The notes below the pieces were generated by a model, which was not told the origin of the DNA, searched no databases, and saw only the letters and a program-made list of their open reading frames with translations. 64,000 bases of DNA from Opisthorchis felineus (lineage: Eukaryota; Platyhelminthes; Trematoda; Opisthorchiida; Opisthorchiidae), in the NCBI GenBank assembly GCA_004794785.1, contig SJOL01006595.1, positions 208,601 through 272,600 of the forward strand, in the 5' to 3' direction. This document shows, one piece after another, positions 44,901 to 57,491 of this stretch; position 1 is the first letter of the stretch, and each line of letters starts with the position of its first letter. Position numbers and translations under genes: made by a program.

Positions 44901-47100
44901 GTGATAACGGACACTTCGTGTGTAGAAGGCATTCTCTTTTGCAGACAATCAGCGTCAACCGCTGTATGTTGTTCGGACTGGCTTCCTACGGGACTATTTA
45001 CTTCCCAAGAAAATTACACGTGGAAAGCATGTTTGTCCACTGCACGCAGGCAGTTATCATACCACAGTTTATTTGACCAGTCTGTACGAAAGATGAGCAC
45101 CATTGATAAACCGTACCCAAAAACTGCCATTCTAATTTGCCAGCACATATTTGGTTTAAGGTGCCTTAACCATTGTACACTGACGATGAGGATTTGAAAG
45201 CTAAATCTGTGCTCACCTGCGGAAGCTTATGACACCGTCAAGAAACATTTTATGCAGTTTTATGGTTTGTGGTTAGATTTATTTTGATATGCTGCGCCCA
45301 AAAAGCTGATCTCGACGTTTCATCGTCAAAATTAACCTAGATCAGCAGTTTACCCTTGTGCCGTCTGCTCATTGTGCATATTCCTCGGCCCCAAGCATCC
45401 GGTATCTAACATGTGCTTTTGATGATGTACGTTTGTCCCTACGCTTTTATGTTATCTCGCTGGCACTACTTCGAGAACATCTGTCCAGTTCTCCTACCTA
45501 CTAGCAATTGGTCTTCTTATTTCATCAACACTTGTTTTGGTTCTGTTGTTACACTCTGCGATCCTCTGTTTTTACCGAAAAGTGCGACTGAAAATTCAAC
45601 ATGGTCAACCTACAACGGGGTGTGCTGCTGGTCAAGGTGTGACCATAACGCATGTGGGTTGAAGCGGAGGTCACGCTGTTGGTCGGCTTTTATGGACGCT
45701 GACCGCATTGCAGTTATGGCTTGACCACCGTTTCTATTGACACAGGCAGGTTGTGCGTGAACTGCCCAGACACAGCGTCTTTCGGCATGCCTTGTTAGGC
45801 CTGTGCGAATTGGCTGAGCCTGGTTGAAAAAAACTGTGGTTCTCCATCAACGTGTATAGAGCAATGGCTACCAGCCCGTCAAACTTGTTTCCTTTTCCTT
45901 TTTTATTTCGGATTTCTCTTTTCCTGACGAAGTTCACCCGGGGTGATCGAAATGCTGAGTTTGAAAATCGCTGCATTTATCGTTGCATGTTTCCTCCACT
46001 AATCAACCTAAACAAATGTCACACAGTGCAGAATCTGTTCGACCTCATTCTAACCGAACTTCTGATTTCTCTTGAATTCTTACTTGAACTCTTTGGTTCA
46101 CTTTCCGTCCAAAAAGATTCTACGTCACTTAGGTTTACGACCAATCAGGTCGTGCTACCAACACTGCAGCTGCAAGTATCGGTTGCTTTTAAACAGCATG
46201 ATCACAATCATAAAAAAGCCAACACGCCATGGAAGTACATAGAGAGGAATATAAAAGGGAGGAAAACGTTTTCGACTAGCCAGTCTTTGGAAGGGAATTT
46301 TAAAATTAAAATCTAAAATTCACTCAAAAATTAAGACACAGAGAGGCTTCAACTTATCAAGGAGAGACATGCACTGTTCCACGCTATTCAAGGCAAAGAT
46401 GACTGTCAAGGTATACGAGTCAGGAACAAGGTGTCTGCTATACAATATCAGATTTGGTAAACACTGGCAAGGAGGAATAGTTAACATCATTTACTCAAGT
46501 GTCATACGTACATAGAGAACCCAAAATAGCGAGTAAGCATAAATCACGGTCTGTGGCCGTCAGAAGTTCCCGTCCAACAAAAGCCTCGATAAACTGAATA
46601 GAGCGGATACTTCGAGTGGAACGATCACTGGTATGTGAACCGAAATAGCGGAATCCCAATCAGTGCTATATTGGACTGGAATAATAATAAAAGAGCATTT
46701 ATCAACCCTATACTTCCGATTTTGTCCTTCTACACAATTTTGTGAAGCCCGTCCGAGTCCACATGCATGTGAATTACCGCCTTTGGATGTTCCGAACATC
46801 GACCAGATCATGCCTTCAACTCCTCAAAGCTAATATAGCAGAGATGTTGCCACCGTTTTCCGATTACCTTGGCGACACAACTGCTGCAAGCTCAGTAAAC
46901 ACCATGCGTTCTCCTCGGCAGATCAAGGTCTAGCCACGATAACAACGTCCTCAACAGCCTGCGCCGTAAGTGAATGGTTTGCTCAAACTTGAGGACTTGA
47001 GACCTCATGCGGCTCGATGGGGTTAATGTAGCTAATTGGGGTAAATTTCTGTAGACGGAGGCGGCCAAAAATGGGTTAGCTGGCATACTTAATCACTTAT
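41972..47100. other. No gene recognised
   Basis: Several 100-150-codon open frames occur (for example 44811-45197, 45413-45724 and 45852-46316 on the plus strand). None has recognisable motifs or convincing splice edges. If a gene following the exon candidate at 41.7-42.0 kb exists, its other exons were not seen. Confidence 0.35.
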
Positions 47101-48900
47101 TTGACCGGAGTAAGCTGAGTTCATCCTAGCCGAAGCGAAAGCGTCAGCCTAGTTAGTAGCTAGTTCTTATCCACCTTCATCAGCTGATACAAATTTAGTG
47201 GAAAAGTGTCATCACATCCAGCAGTTCTAGCAGTTGTTTTTGGTCACTATAGATTTTCCTCCTTCTTGAAGGTGAGGAAGACCGCCAAATAAGCCATAGT
47301 GTTGGTCGGACCATGGCCTCCTGGGCCTCCTATGTTTTCTGTCCCAACAGGTCACATTGGCCTTATCCTTTGAGCGTCGATCGCCGTGTCAGCTCTGTTC
47401 ACCTCAGCAACAACAACGCCAAGCCTGTCTTTAAGATTAGAAGGAAGGCAAACTAATTAACTAATCCCGATTTCCGCGCCAACGACCGGACAGGCTGGTC
47501 CAGCGACAGGATTAATTGTACTGCGAGAATGGACCACGCTGTTTCACTGGTCCGCGGAAGTAAACCTACTAGTACAGAACAACTGTTACGGCGTTTAGTT
47601 ATAAACATATGATGTGCCAAACTAGAGGTGACGGTGTTCCAAACGCCTTGGTAAATCTGACAAGTGTTTCACCTGATATGATATCCCTGAATTGTAACAA
47701 TAGAATGAAATTCCTCGTATGGAAACCTACAATATTCTTGACGCGATTTTATCCAAAAGTGATGACCACCGATTTGATCGTATGGCCGATCCCCCTTTCC
47801 CTAAGTGGTTCTGCTAAACTCCGGTTAGATGGTAGGACGGAGGTTCACGGCCCTCTACACGTTTTGAAGTTAGCAGCCTCTTTGCCCCTGGTTGTTCTGT
47901 ATGCAATGGTGCATCGCAGTAGATCTTGTGTGGTTCCTTTCACGATCCATCGAGTACAGCAGACGTTGTACCTTTCCGCCTCCCTCATAACGTCTGAATC
48001 CCTGGATAGGTTGCTTGGCTAATTCGTCTCTGCCTGACAAGCACATAAAATATATTTCTGACTTGACTTCGAGCGATAAGCTTCCAAGAGCATCGGAATT
48101 TCACGGATGCATAGAGGCCCAGAAGAGACAAAATGTACTCCGATGTAATTTTACCAGCTTGGAACTTTTGGTCCATAGTCAGAGGGTCATCAGTGGCCAG
48201 TGAAGCATTTCAGCTTGATTCCAAAGATCACCCGGCGTAATCTGCTGATCGAATTGACTCGGGCGGTATACATATTAGAGCCAGACGACGATGAGGCCGT
48301 TTAGCCGATATCTAAACCAAGATCTCCTGCTGAATTTTGCCTGTTGTATTTATGCGTTTGGCACACGTAGCCGGTTTCAACATTGAGATTCACTTGACCG
48401 GGAAAATTTTTAAAGTATAGTGAATAGTGCGGTTTGCCTATACTGGGCTTAGTTTAGGTCTCAGTTGTGGTAGGACTATTGTTGAAGGTCGACTGGCGGC
48501 GGAAGTCCTCATCCGTTTATCTGTTCTCCGCTGGGTGGAATCTACGTCGGTGGTGCTGACACTAACGTTTTCGGAAAACGGATAGATCAAGCATGGCAGG
48601 TTAATCGGGCGCCCATGTAAGTGAGCGCGAATTCGATGCGGTAATTAGCCAGCCTTAGGCTAGTAACACCTGTCACACTGCTGACACGTTAACCCTACGA
48701 TTACATCCTGTATACTGGATGGAACGAGTGTCAGGACGCCAGCTTAATCGTGCCGTTTGATGTCGACAGTTGTTCATATGTTGAAACTAAAAAGGGAAGC
48801 CAGCACCAATGGAGGTTTGGAACTCCTAGCCCATTTAGGCTCATGTCCGGGTTACCCAGTTCGTACCACGAAGTAGAGATTCAGTGCGTTGGCTAGCACT
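47101..48900. other. G+C-richer anonymous block, possible old mobile element
   Basis: Base composition is visibly richer in G and C than the flanks, and protein-like pieces appear in changing frames (for example GRTIVEGRLAAEVLIRLSVL at about 48475-48530 and the 137-codon frame 47609-48022). This is the look of a mutated mobile element, but no diagnostic motif was found. Confidence 0.25.
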
Positions 48901-51900
48901 ATTCGTACTAATGGTAATAACGTTCGGTTATGATGGAAATGATTCAAAAACCCAAGAAAACAAGCGATATTTACAACATAAAGTTTCAATGGAAACAAAA
49001 AAGAGACAAGTTATTCCAACAGCGCGGTTATTAGTAATACATGAATACCCTCCGAAGGACATGAACACAAAGTTGAAATTGTCAGCGACGTAAGTGTTTG
49101 GAAATACACAGGACTGCAAAAATGCAAAGTAAAAATCCACAAATAGCTCGTGTCTATTACAATAACATTAATTTATTTCAAATGTCCAAGATGTAAACCG
49201 TTTACTACTGGTGACTATTCGGCTTAGGTTGCCACTGCGGTGGTTAAAAGAGAGCAGCACTTCCGATCCTTTAAGGCTTACGTTACTACCGTTATGAAAA
49301 AAGCGGATGGAGGTTGGAAAAATACCCACTGACAACGTCGGACATAAAGCTAACCGATCTATGCTTCTATGAATGAACTCCGAACTGGTTCCTTTTGTTA
49401 TGAACAGATCTATCGACCACACCCATCCATATGAGTATTGTATCAGAAATTAGGCAGTCTACTTTTCCTCAACGCTGGAGCTCCCAAATTCTGGAGTTTC
49501 TTTTAAACTGCCCACTGTTGTTGAGGATAACATTTTGTGGAAGATGCCGGGAATACAACCGGTCGCGCACCTAGGACTCCAGCAATACATGGCTCCTTTT
49601 TAGTCATTGTCTTGAACGTTTTCTCCATGATCTTACCTACTGGCTAACACAAGTGTAATTCATTCTTCTGAGGGCTTCTGCTATGAGGAAATTATCGACC
49701 TGTGTCGCCTACAGACCTGAACGGATGTGTTTTATACAGAGTAGCTTGTTGCATAATCGGTTGCTTTACATCCACTATCTTCAGTCAAATACGGTTGTAT
49801 CCTTTTCATTGGTTAATGGCATCATTACCTTATACCACGAACATATTAGGTAACCTACCTAGAAGATTTCCAAATCACATCACTTTTGTGACTTCATAAA
49901 AGGGTATACATGAGTAATGAGTACCACTATCTCGGTAAGTTCATGGCTAGACACACACCAATATTAATGTCAGTGTCACCAAATATGGGAATCCGGATCA
50001 GTGAGAAAAGCAGCGCACCGCCTCGTTCAAGCTTAGACAAATAAGGAAAGCAAATAAATTTTTTCAGGAAAATGATTTTGATGAATGCAGTTAAATGAAC
50101 ACGCTGGAATTAAGTGTATATTGACCCTCCTGTGAATTTTGATGATACAACGTATTGCTTCTAACGTATGTAGACATGGGCACCGGCAAAGCTCAAAAGC
50201 AATACCTCAGATCCTGCCTAAAATCGGTTTTCCACAAAAGCAGTGGATGACCTTATGAGAAAACCTAACGATATAGTGGTTAGTGTAATAGGGGCATAGA
50301 AATTACAACGTGATTTCGAGAGCCAGATGGTATTCGTTCCATCCAAAAGGTAGCGCGAAGGTTGCTTCTGTTTCTGGCGCACTTAGCTGCGTCATCGCTG
50401 TAATAAGTGCTTGGCTAACGAATCATGAGAGATTTTTTAACACAAACCTCATAAAAACCCTTCTGTTAGTTGCGGTGCATTTTGCGTGGCTGCCACTTAG
50501 CTTAGGAATTCGGTGTCAGCTACACTCCAGATTGCACTTCCTAGCAGTTATCCCAAGTATAACTTCATTGTCATTCACTTTTTCGCTGATAGTTCCAGCA
50601 CAATAATCAATAAGCTTTTGTGGAATCTATCCGATAGGCATATGTTGACGAACAAAAATACAACGTCTTGTGATACACTCTCGTCGCATTTCCTGTCGCG
50701 ATGAGATGGGTTCTATCGTTGTGAGCGCACTGGTGTGCATCAAACAGGATACACATTTGATAAACATTGTTAGGCGCAGGCATGGCAATGGATCAATCAA
50801 TAAGCAATGTGGTGAGAGTTATGCCTAGCTTGGAAGTTGTCTCGAAATCATTTGACATTGTCATGTCACTGAATACAATAGAAACATATTGCCTCATCTG
50901 TTCGGAAGTTTTTGTAAAAATTATGTCAGTATTGTGAGTTTTTGCGATTACGTGTAATATTCTCTACTTGAGCTTAGGTTGTACCACATGCTTTACTAAA
51001 CGGAGGTCAGTATAAATAAACCTCGGGCTAAAGTCTTACAATGGGCACTGTTATATTTTGAAGATCATCCAAGCCCCATTCATCTACTTCAACAGTTGAG
51101 CTAGCCAAAATAGTTATGCATTTATACTACGTATGTATAGTACATATATATATATATATATTAAGGAATCCACAACACCAATAATCCAAATCTTACTCTG
51201 GGAAAGTCGTTTGGCTGTATTCCTTTCAGAAAGTTTCAAACATTTTTCTTGGTACTACCTAAACCTACTGAGAAGACGCTTTGACACCTGGTGAACTTCA
51301 CTGAAGGTGATATCTGAACTCCACAAACACACACTAATTTGGTACAAAGGAGGAACATAGTATCCCCTATATATTTCTGACCAGGCAGCCAGTGTGGATA
51401 TCTAATCTGATTTACGTAGGCAAAATTCCATGGTATGAGCTTTTTCTGGACTACCCTCTGAGATATTGACGCATTTGCCTGCTGATTACGTGAGCGGAAA
51501 CCAGTCTCTGGTTGCATATTTTCATCTGATTTACGCTCATAATCGTGTTACAACTCGACCATTCTCCTGGACTGCCTTTTAGGGGTGCGCGCAGCTCTCT
51601 TTGATGATGGAGAAGTAACGCATATGGTGGTCCAACAACCTCTGGGGCTTCAGCCTATTCGAGAAACTTAAGGAAGGTGTGTGAACGTATCGACAAACCC
51701 GTTGCTCTTTTACGGTTTTCTGATGCATGTGAAACAGTATGGCATATAATTTCCTGGCGCGGTTGCAATGCGAACATGAACGTATTCAATTCTGCAGTAG
51801 GCCTCCAAGTCACCCTTGAAATTGTGGTTTTGACCCATTTTTGGATGATATGTAATGGTTAGATTTGGACGGATACCACTATACTCTATTCTTCAGGGCA

Positions 51901-52394
51901 GAACAAATTCGAACGAAAAGAGGATTTCAAATACTTTTTTCAAACATTCCAAAACATATATCAATTATTCTGTCTGTAAACAGGAACTAAGACCTAACAT
52001 GGAAAGACCAATCAAATTTTAATACCAGTGGGTCATCCAGTGCGTTGTGTGGGAATAACGATGACAATGCTATTATTCTGTTTGTTCGAAAAGAAATATG
52101 GTATCATATTTTCTTTCTGTTCGTGTTTGCTTATGAGGGTTATGGAAACAAACAGGTGTATTCACATCACTGTCAAGCGTGCGTGTTTGAAAATGTTTAC
52201 AGTATTACTCGTAATTAATTCTGATTTCATGAATGAACAGATCTGGTGGTGTGCTAAATATAAACTCTGACACTCTCAACACAAAGTGTTTGTCCTTCCG
52301 TTTGGAGGATTGTATACTGACAGTGTGATATGAAAGTAGACTTTAGCAACATGGAAGTAACCGTTTCGATAAGATAATACCTTGCTAATTTTCG
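48901..52394. other. Intergenic sequence downstream of the SOX gene
   Basis: Includes a short (TA)n tract at 51143-51161. The 3' untranslated region of the SOX transcript should start below 52395, but I see no convincing polyadenylation signal close by. A minus-strand frame at 51236-51517 has no recognisable domain. Confidence 0.4.
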
Positions 52395-53435
52395 TCAGAA
52401 GCTGGACATATCTAAGCTGTCAGATTCGTCGAATTTCACATTGTTTCCTGGTGAACCCAAAGGAACCGGAAGCCAGTCACTCACACAGGAGGATAACTGA
52501 AGGGATGAATCACTCTGTGAATCAGCCATCATTCCTGGTAGATCTTGATTAGACATTGTAAGTGGCATCAGGTCCAGTTCCCCACTGGCGCAGTTGTTAG
52601 ATCTACTAATTACTGGGTAGTGTTCGAAGGAACATTCCGGTAAGGGATCCGAGTTGAGTGAAGCACATTCGGATGTGTTTTGTTCAGGTACATTAATAGA
52701 AATAGTGTAGGCATCTGCGGGGTCAACAAGAACCGCTGAATTCACTTCCATCGAACTTTGAGCGTAGCTCAAGGGAACCACTGTGTAAACGGTCTGATCC
52801 GACAGATAACCTCGGTCGGCATCCGTTTTGAAAGTTTCAATGTTTTTTCCACTGTAATTCTCGACGGATATTGGTCTGATTTTGACCTTCATTTGTGGGC
52901 TGAATTGTCCGGGAAACTTTGGCTTGAATTTTCCTCTATGTTGTTTTCTTCGTGGACGATATTTATAATCTGGGTAACATTGCATGTGACAATCACGCAA
53001 TCGATTGGCTTCCTCAACATAGGGTATTTTTTCTGCCTCAGTGAGTGATTTCCACATTGAACCCAGTTGTTTACTTATTTCGGAATTGTGTAATTTTGGA
53101 TTCTCCATGGCCAGCCGTTTGCGCTGAGCTCTAGACCAAACCATGAACGCATTCATTGGTCGTTTAATGCGTTCTGATCTCATAGTGGAGCTGGGCAAGA
53201 AGGCTGGCTGAGTAGATAAGGAGTATGTTTGAGGCGCACCAGGTATGATAGAGGTAGCTTGTGGTGCAGTAACGTTTGAACAACCCGTGGTGGAGGTCGA
53301 CGACAGTACATCGTGCACAGGAGGGAGCACAATGCGTGAGTATCCATCAGAAAGCTGTGGTAATAGAAAAGTGAATAGTGTGTTAACGCTGGTCAACTGC
53401 GCGTTGTTGAGGCTGAGGTATGTTTTATTACTCAT
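52395..53435 (-). CDS. sox: SOX-family HMG-box transcription factor
   Basis: A complete 346-codon frame on one exon, ATG at 53433-53435 to TGA at 52395-52397. The HMG box covers about residues 89-165: [20 protein letters not shown], then [35 protein letters not shown] and [11 protein letters not shown]. The RPMNAFMVW core defines the SOX family. It binds the minor groove of DNA at CATTGT-like sites and bends it, acting in the nucleus. HNSEISK points to group B, whereas other positions ([22 protein letters not shown]) are divergent, so the subgroup is left open. The N-terminal 88 residues are Ser/Thr/Pro-rich. The C-terminal 180 are acidic and Ser-rich ([10 protein letters not shown] at the end), compatible with an activation domain. 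An in-frame stop lies upstream of the ATG in the spliced leader, which supports this start. Confidence 0.95.
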   Translation of the reverse strand: MSNKTYLSLNNAQLTSVNTLFTFLLPQLSDGYSRIVLPPVHDVLSSTSTTGCSNVTAPQATSIIPGAPQTYSLSTQPAFLPSSTMRSERIKRPMNAFMVWSRAQRKRLAMENPKLHNSEISKQLGSMWKSLTEAEKIPYVEEANRLRDCHMQCYPDYKYRPRRKQHRGKFKPKFPGQFSPQMKVKIRPISVENYSGKNIETFKTDADRGYLSDQTVYTVVPLSYAQSSMEVNSAVLVDPADAYTISINVPEQNTSECASLNSDPLPECSFEHYPVISRSNNCASGELDLMPLTMSNQDLPGMMADSQSDSSLQLSSCVSDWLPVPLGSPGNNVKFDESDSLDMSSF

Positions 53436-53444
53436 GGCAATTAT

Positions 53445-53494
53445 CTGTAATATTTGTATGTAATAAGCGAATAAACCAATGAAAACCGCCTTAC
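53445..53494 (-). other. 50-nt intron in the SOX 5' leader
   Basis: Donor AATCAG|GTAAGG (53489-53494) and acceptor …caaatattacag at 53445-53446, minus strand. Splicing leaves only nine leader bases (ATAATTGCC) between the junction and the ATG. It resembles the 37-nt intron in the receptor gene in size class. Confidence 0.65.
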
Positions 53495-56400
53495 CTGATT
53501 TTTAATTCTAAGCTAGTAGTTTTCTTTTCAGAATGAAAAGTGATAGGACACTTAGAATAAACTAACGGACACCGTGGAACTGAAGCAGATCTACTCTCTA
53601 CCGTTCGGCGGGCGGGTGACCTGACAACTAACAACCGACGGCGATGGTAAACGCAATATGTACGCACTTGAATGACTTCCGCAATGGGCAAAACGTCTGG
53701 ATACCCATAATAAGTTATTGTTAATTGCCAGAAAACATCTGATAAATCTACTCACAGACTTTCTTTTGCACTCATACAACATGCATTTGGACTGGTCGTT
53801 CCAACAGTTAAAAATCGCTTAAACTTTGTACATGAAGTTTTGTTTGGCGATTGTGGAGGAGTAGTGATTCGAAGTGATCCGAAGGTCAAAATGTCAAGAT
53901 CGTCGAAGACTTCCCCAAAAGATGTGCTATTACAGTAATAAAACGGTTACCGAACCAATTCAAAAGGTATTCATTCAACATGTTTGGTCAAAAGCTAGCG
54001 CGTGTATGGAAAAAATATCGGACTTCGCTTTGGCAAACAACACAGCGTTCCCAAATGGGCAGAAGGAGGTAAGAACTAAATCCAGCTGAGTACTTCAGAT
54101 TACACGCTGGATTTTCATCCTATTATCATCTTAAGGATTGTGAGCCAAAGAATCCCCCACATATTTGCTTTGCTACGCAAACGTAAATGGGAGACACTTC
54201 GGAAAGTTCAGGGTTTTTGGCCTGCCCGTGAACAACAACTTTCTAAATCCTTAAGCTATGAATGGCTGATGGTCAAATCGCAACTCCAAATATTCGTTTC
54301 AAGGCGCTAATTAAAAAGGCATACAGTTAAAGAACGTTCCTGTTTTTTAAGAGAACTCCATTTTATACTTATTTTTAGCCCATCACGTATACGGTTGCAA
54401 GTGGATAAAAGGTAAGTTGTTCCGGACTGAATGAGACAATCAGAATCAGGAAGCTATTGGGCCCAGGTTAAACGGAGAGCATGAATCCTCTGAACATTGA
54501 TGCTCATAAGCACTTGAAATATGTGTCAGAGATTTCTCTTAAATGTTTCTTCCAGTTTGATAAACCATGCTTACTTCTCTGTCCCTGGGACTAGATAAAG
54601 GTTCATCCTCAGTCAACTGGACTTCTTCCACAACATTCATTCGCCTATAAGCAAGTGCTGCACCAGTTATGTACAAAAACCTACCCCGAAACAAAATACA
54701 GTAACTGGGGTCTATTTGTCGCCCGTGCTCTTGACTAATCGATTCAGACGGATTACGGTTGAATAGTCAGATCATTCGAAGTTCCGCTGAAACTTGTGGA
54801 AAGTCTGCTCACTGTTATGAGCGTGACAAGGAAGGTGTGTGTGGTGTGACCATAATGATGCTTACGCTGGAGATAAAGAACAACCAGAATTATCGAGTAA
54901 GTGGCTATTAGCACCCATAGAAGGTATTACTAATGAATACTGCTTGTTCTTTCTCAAATTGTACGGACTTCTGTCAACTATTCGCTTATACCAGGTGCAG
55001 ATGCACGAGTTATTTCTTCCTGTACCGTTGACTTCCAATCGGCTGTTTCCGAGACTCTTTTTTGTCTTGTGTATTCAACCGCAGCACTTTGATGCTGCTA
55101 GATCCACAAGTTGATCCTTTTGTTGGAATGCATACCATTATAAAGAAAAGGCGCAACGTATTTCGAACAAGTAATGCAGTGCTTTCGAAATTACGCACAC
55201 TTATCGTGTCTGGTTTTGAATGAGCAGTACTTGGTCAGTTTTGCATTATGCAGCACAAGAGATAAGGTTGTAATCACAGATCAAGCTAGCGACCACTTAT
55301 ACGGTGTTTTTTGGGTTAAGTCCTAGGGGTGATCCGTGAGGTCAAAGTGCCCCATGCTTAATTATCGGGAGTCTCGGTAGTACGAGGAAAGAGTTGATCC
55401 GGAAAACTATGCCCTTGAAGTGGATTGTAGATTATTAATACGTGGCTGGCTAAAGCGGTACGGCGTTAACCTCTACCTCCGTTTTATCTTACTCACTTCG
55501 ATTCCTGTGTTTATGGCTCATCCATATACAAATTAATCATCGTTTTTGTAAATACAGGACCATTTAGCAACTATAAACATTACAACGGGACGCCGAAATG
55601 AAAAGTTTTGGTATGGAATGTAAAACGTTGCAAATAACAGTCTATCACTAAAATTGGGTGTACTCGGTGATTTTTGTCTTCGTGAACATGGCTGATATCT
55701 TGTTGCAGATGTCATAAAGTTATTCAGATCTAAGAACAGTTACATTATTTGGCTCTTCAAAAAAAACAGGTTGGGTTTAAATACCAGAATTCTGTTACAC
55801 ATAGGCACAGAAAATATGGCGAAAAATGTAAAAAATTCAAGATTATTTGTAAATTATGTGGTAAGTATCGGTTATTTAAAAAAATGTGAGAAATTGCACG
55901 GCGCATTTCGCAAGACAGATTAACCTTGGCCAATGATTCTCCTAAAAATCGACACATGCGCATGAGTTTTACATGTCGTAAAAGAGGATATTCGGTGGCT
56001 TGTTGCGAATCGACGAGGTACATATTTTGTAAGGCCGCGTGAAAAATCTGAACAGTGACCCCACAAACATCAACTCCTCTAAAGATTTCCAAAGAGAGCT
56101 TCCTGTCAGAAAAATTGCGGTTGCAATTTGTTGTTTCCCTTAAAAAAATCTCGATTGCAGTTGGCAGCATTCTAGCGAGAAGACCACAGAATTGTTTGAT
56201 GAAAGATGTTGACCGGTGCAAAAGCTACAAATATGCAATTTTACCAGGCAGTTGCTTCTAGTATTTGCTCAAAGCATCAGTTTTGTCTGCAGAGAACTTA
56301 CGACTGGACGCTGTTTCGGTAAGTTAGATAAAGCTGCTTTGAATCTTTAAAGCTTGATTCTTCATCACTGATTCCTTTTTGACATTCGAAACTTCGGAAC

Positions 56401-57426
56401 AACTCTTGTCGTATTCCTGAGTCCCAGTATGGTTTATCTGCAATGGGCACCTCAAAGGCAATTTAGAAGACACGGTGGAAGCGGAGAGACGTTAGTTGGG
56501 CGACGAAAGTTACTTTGCATCAAAGTGAATGATATATTCAGGAAAGGTTCAGAAAACGTCTGATAGATTTCGTTGATCGACAGTATTTGGAAGCAGTTAG
56601 GGACACCTAGCCTTTCCGAAACGATGACCTCAGTTCCACACGCGATCCATTTGAATGAGCGACATGTTTGTTTTCACGAATCCTTCGGGGCTATATTTTA
56701 TGCCAGTTCTTATATCGTCTAATAAACGGTGGACAAAATGTACCAAGCAGATGTTGCAACCACAAACGACGATTGCAAAATGAACAGGTTTTTATAATAA
56801 TCCAACTTCAGTGAATTTCTAAGTTCCCCAAGGAATTCAACTGTTACAAAATGCTAGAGGACGATTTCCGAATACTAAGAGGATAATTGCTTCCTTTTGT
56901 ATGATAAGCAGTACTCTCACATTTGTAACCGGTTGGCATACAAAGCAGGTATGCAGGTCAGCATCCGTTTAACCACTTGATGTCTGCCACTTATTGGAAA
57001 ACAACAGTAGGTTCCCATGGAGCAGGAGTAGTTGTTGAATGCAATCACTTTTGCCCAGGAAATAATATCTGTAGGTAAACCTGCAAAGATCAGTTTCAAG
57101 CCAACACAGTGGAATGAAAATGATCACTAGGTTTAAAACATTGATCTCCAAACTCAAGTGATCAATTTTACTGCGCTTCGGATTAACACAGACCTATCCC
57201 CGTACACTGTATCGTGGGGTATTCTATGTCAAGATGATCTAGATTTCCCTGAAGGTAATCATTTAACGTAACGGTCATCCTCTGACAGCCGAAGTGCAAA
57301 ATTTGCTGCCAGTGTTGCTGCTATATTTTTGGACAACTGAGGCTTGACGAACTGTTGACTAACTGATCCGTTTCCAGAAATCCAAGCAAAATTTAGTGCC
57401 CCAGAATGCGCCCATTTATGAACACG
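53495..57426. other. Upstream region of the SOX gene
   Basis: Contains the first leader exon (from 53495 upward, start not determined) and presumably the promoter. I could not place a TATA box or initiator with confidence. No other gene was recognised. Confidence 0.35.
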
Positions 57427-57491
57427 ACAAGAGACTTCAGTCTCCTACAGATGGAAATAAGTTCCATCTATAGGAGACTAAAGTCTCTTGT
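57427..57491. repeat. Near-perfect inverted repeat, pre-miRNA-like hairpin
   Basis: The left arm 57427-57456 (starts ACAAGAGACTT, ends GATGGAA) and right arm 57462-57491 (starts TTCCATC, ends TCTCTTGT) pair over 30 positions around a 5-nt loop. On the plus strand two positions are C/A mismatches. In a minus-strand transcript both become G-U pairs, so that RNA would be fully paired. It could be a microRNA precursor, a small foldback element or a recent inverted duplication. Confidence 0.9.

Noticed and set aside
55757..56221. 154-codon minus-strand open frame
   Set aside because: Length is within chance expectation for a window of this size, the sequence is A/T-rich, and there are no motifs or splice edges.
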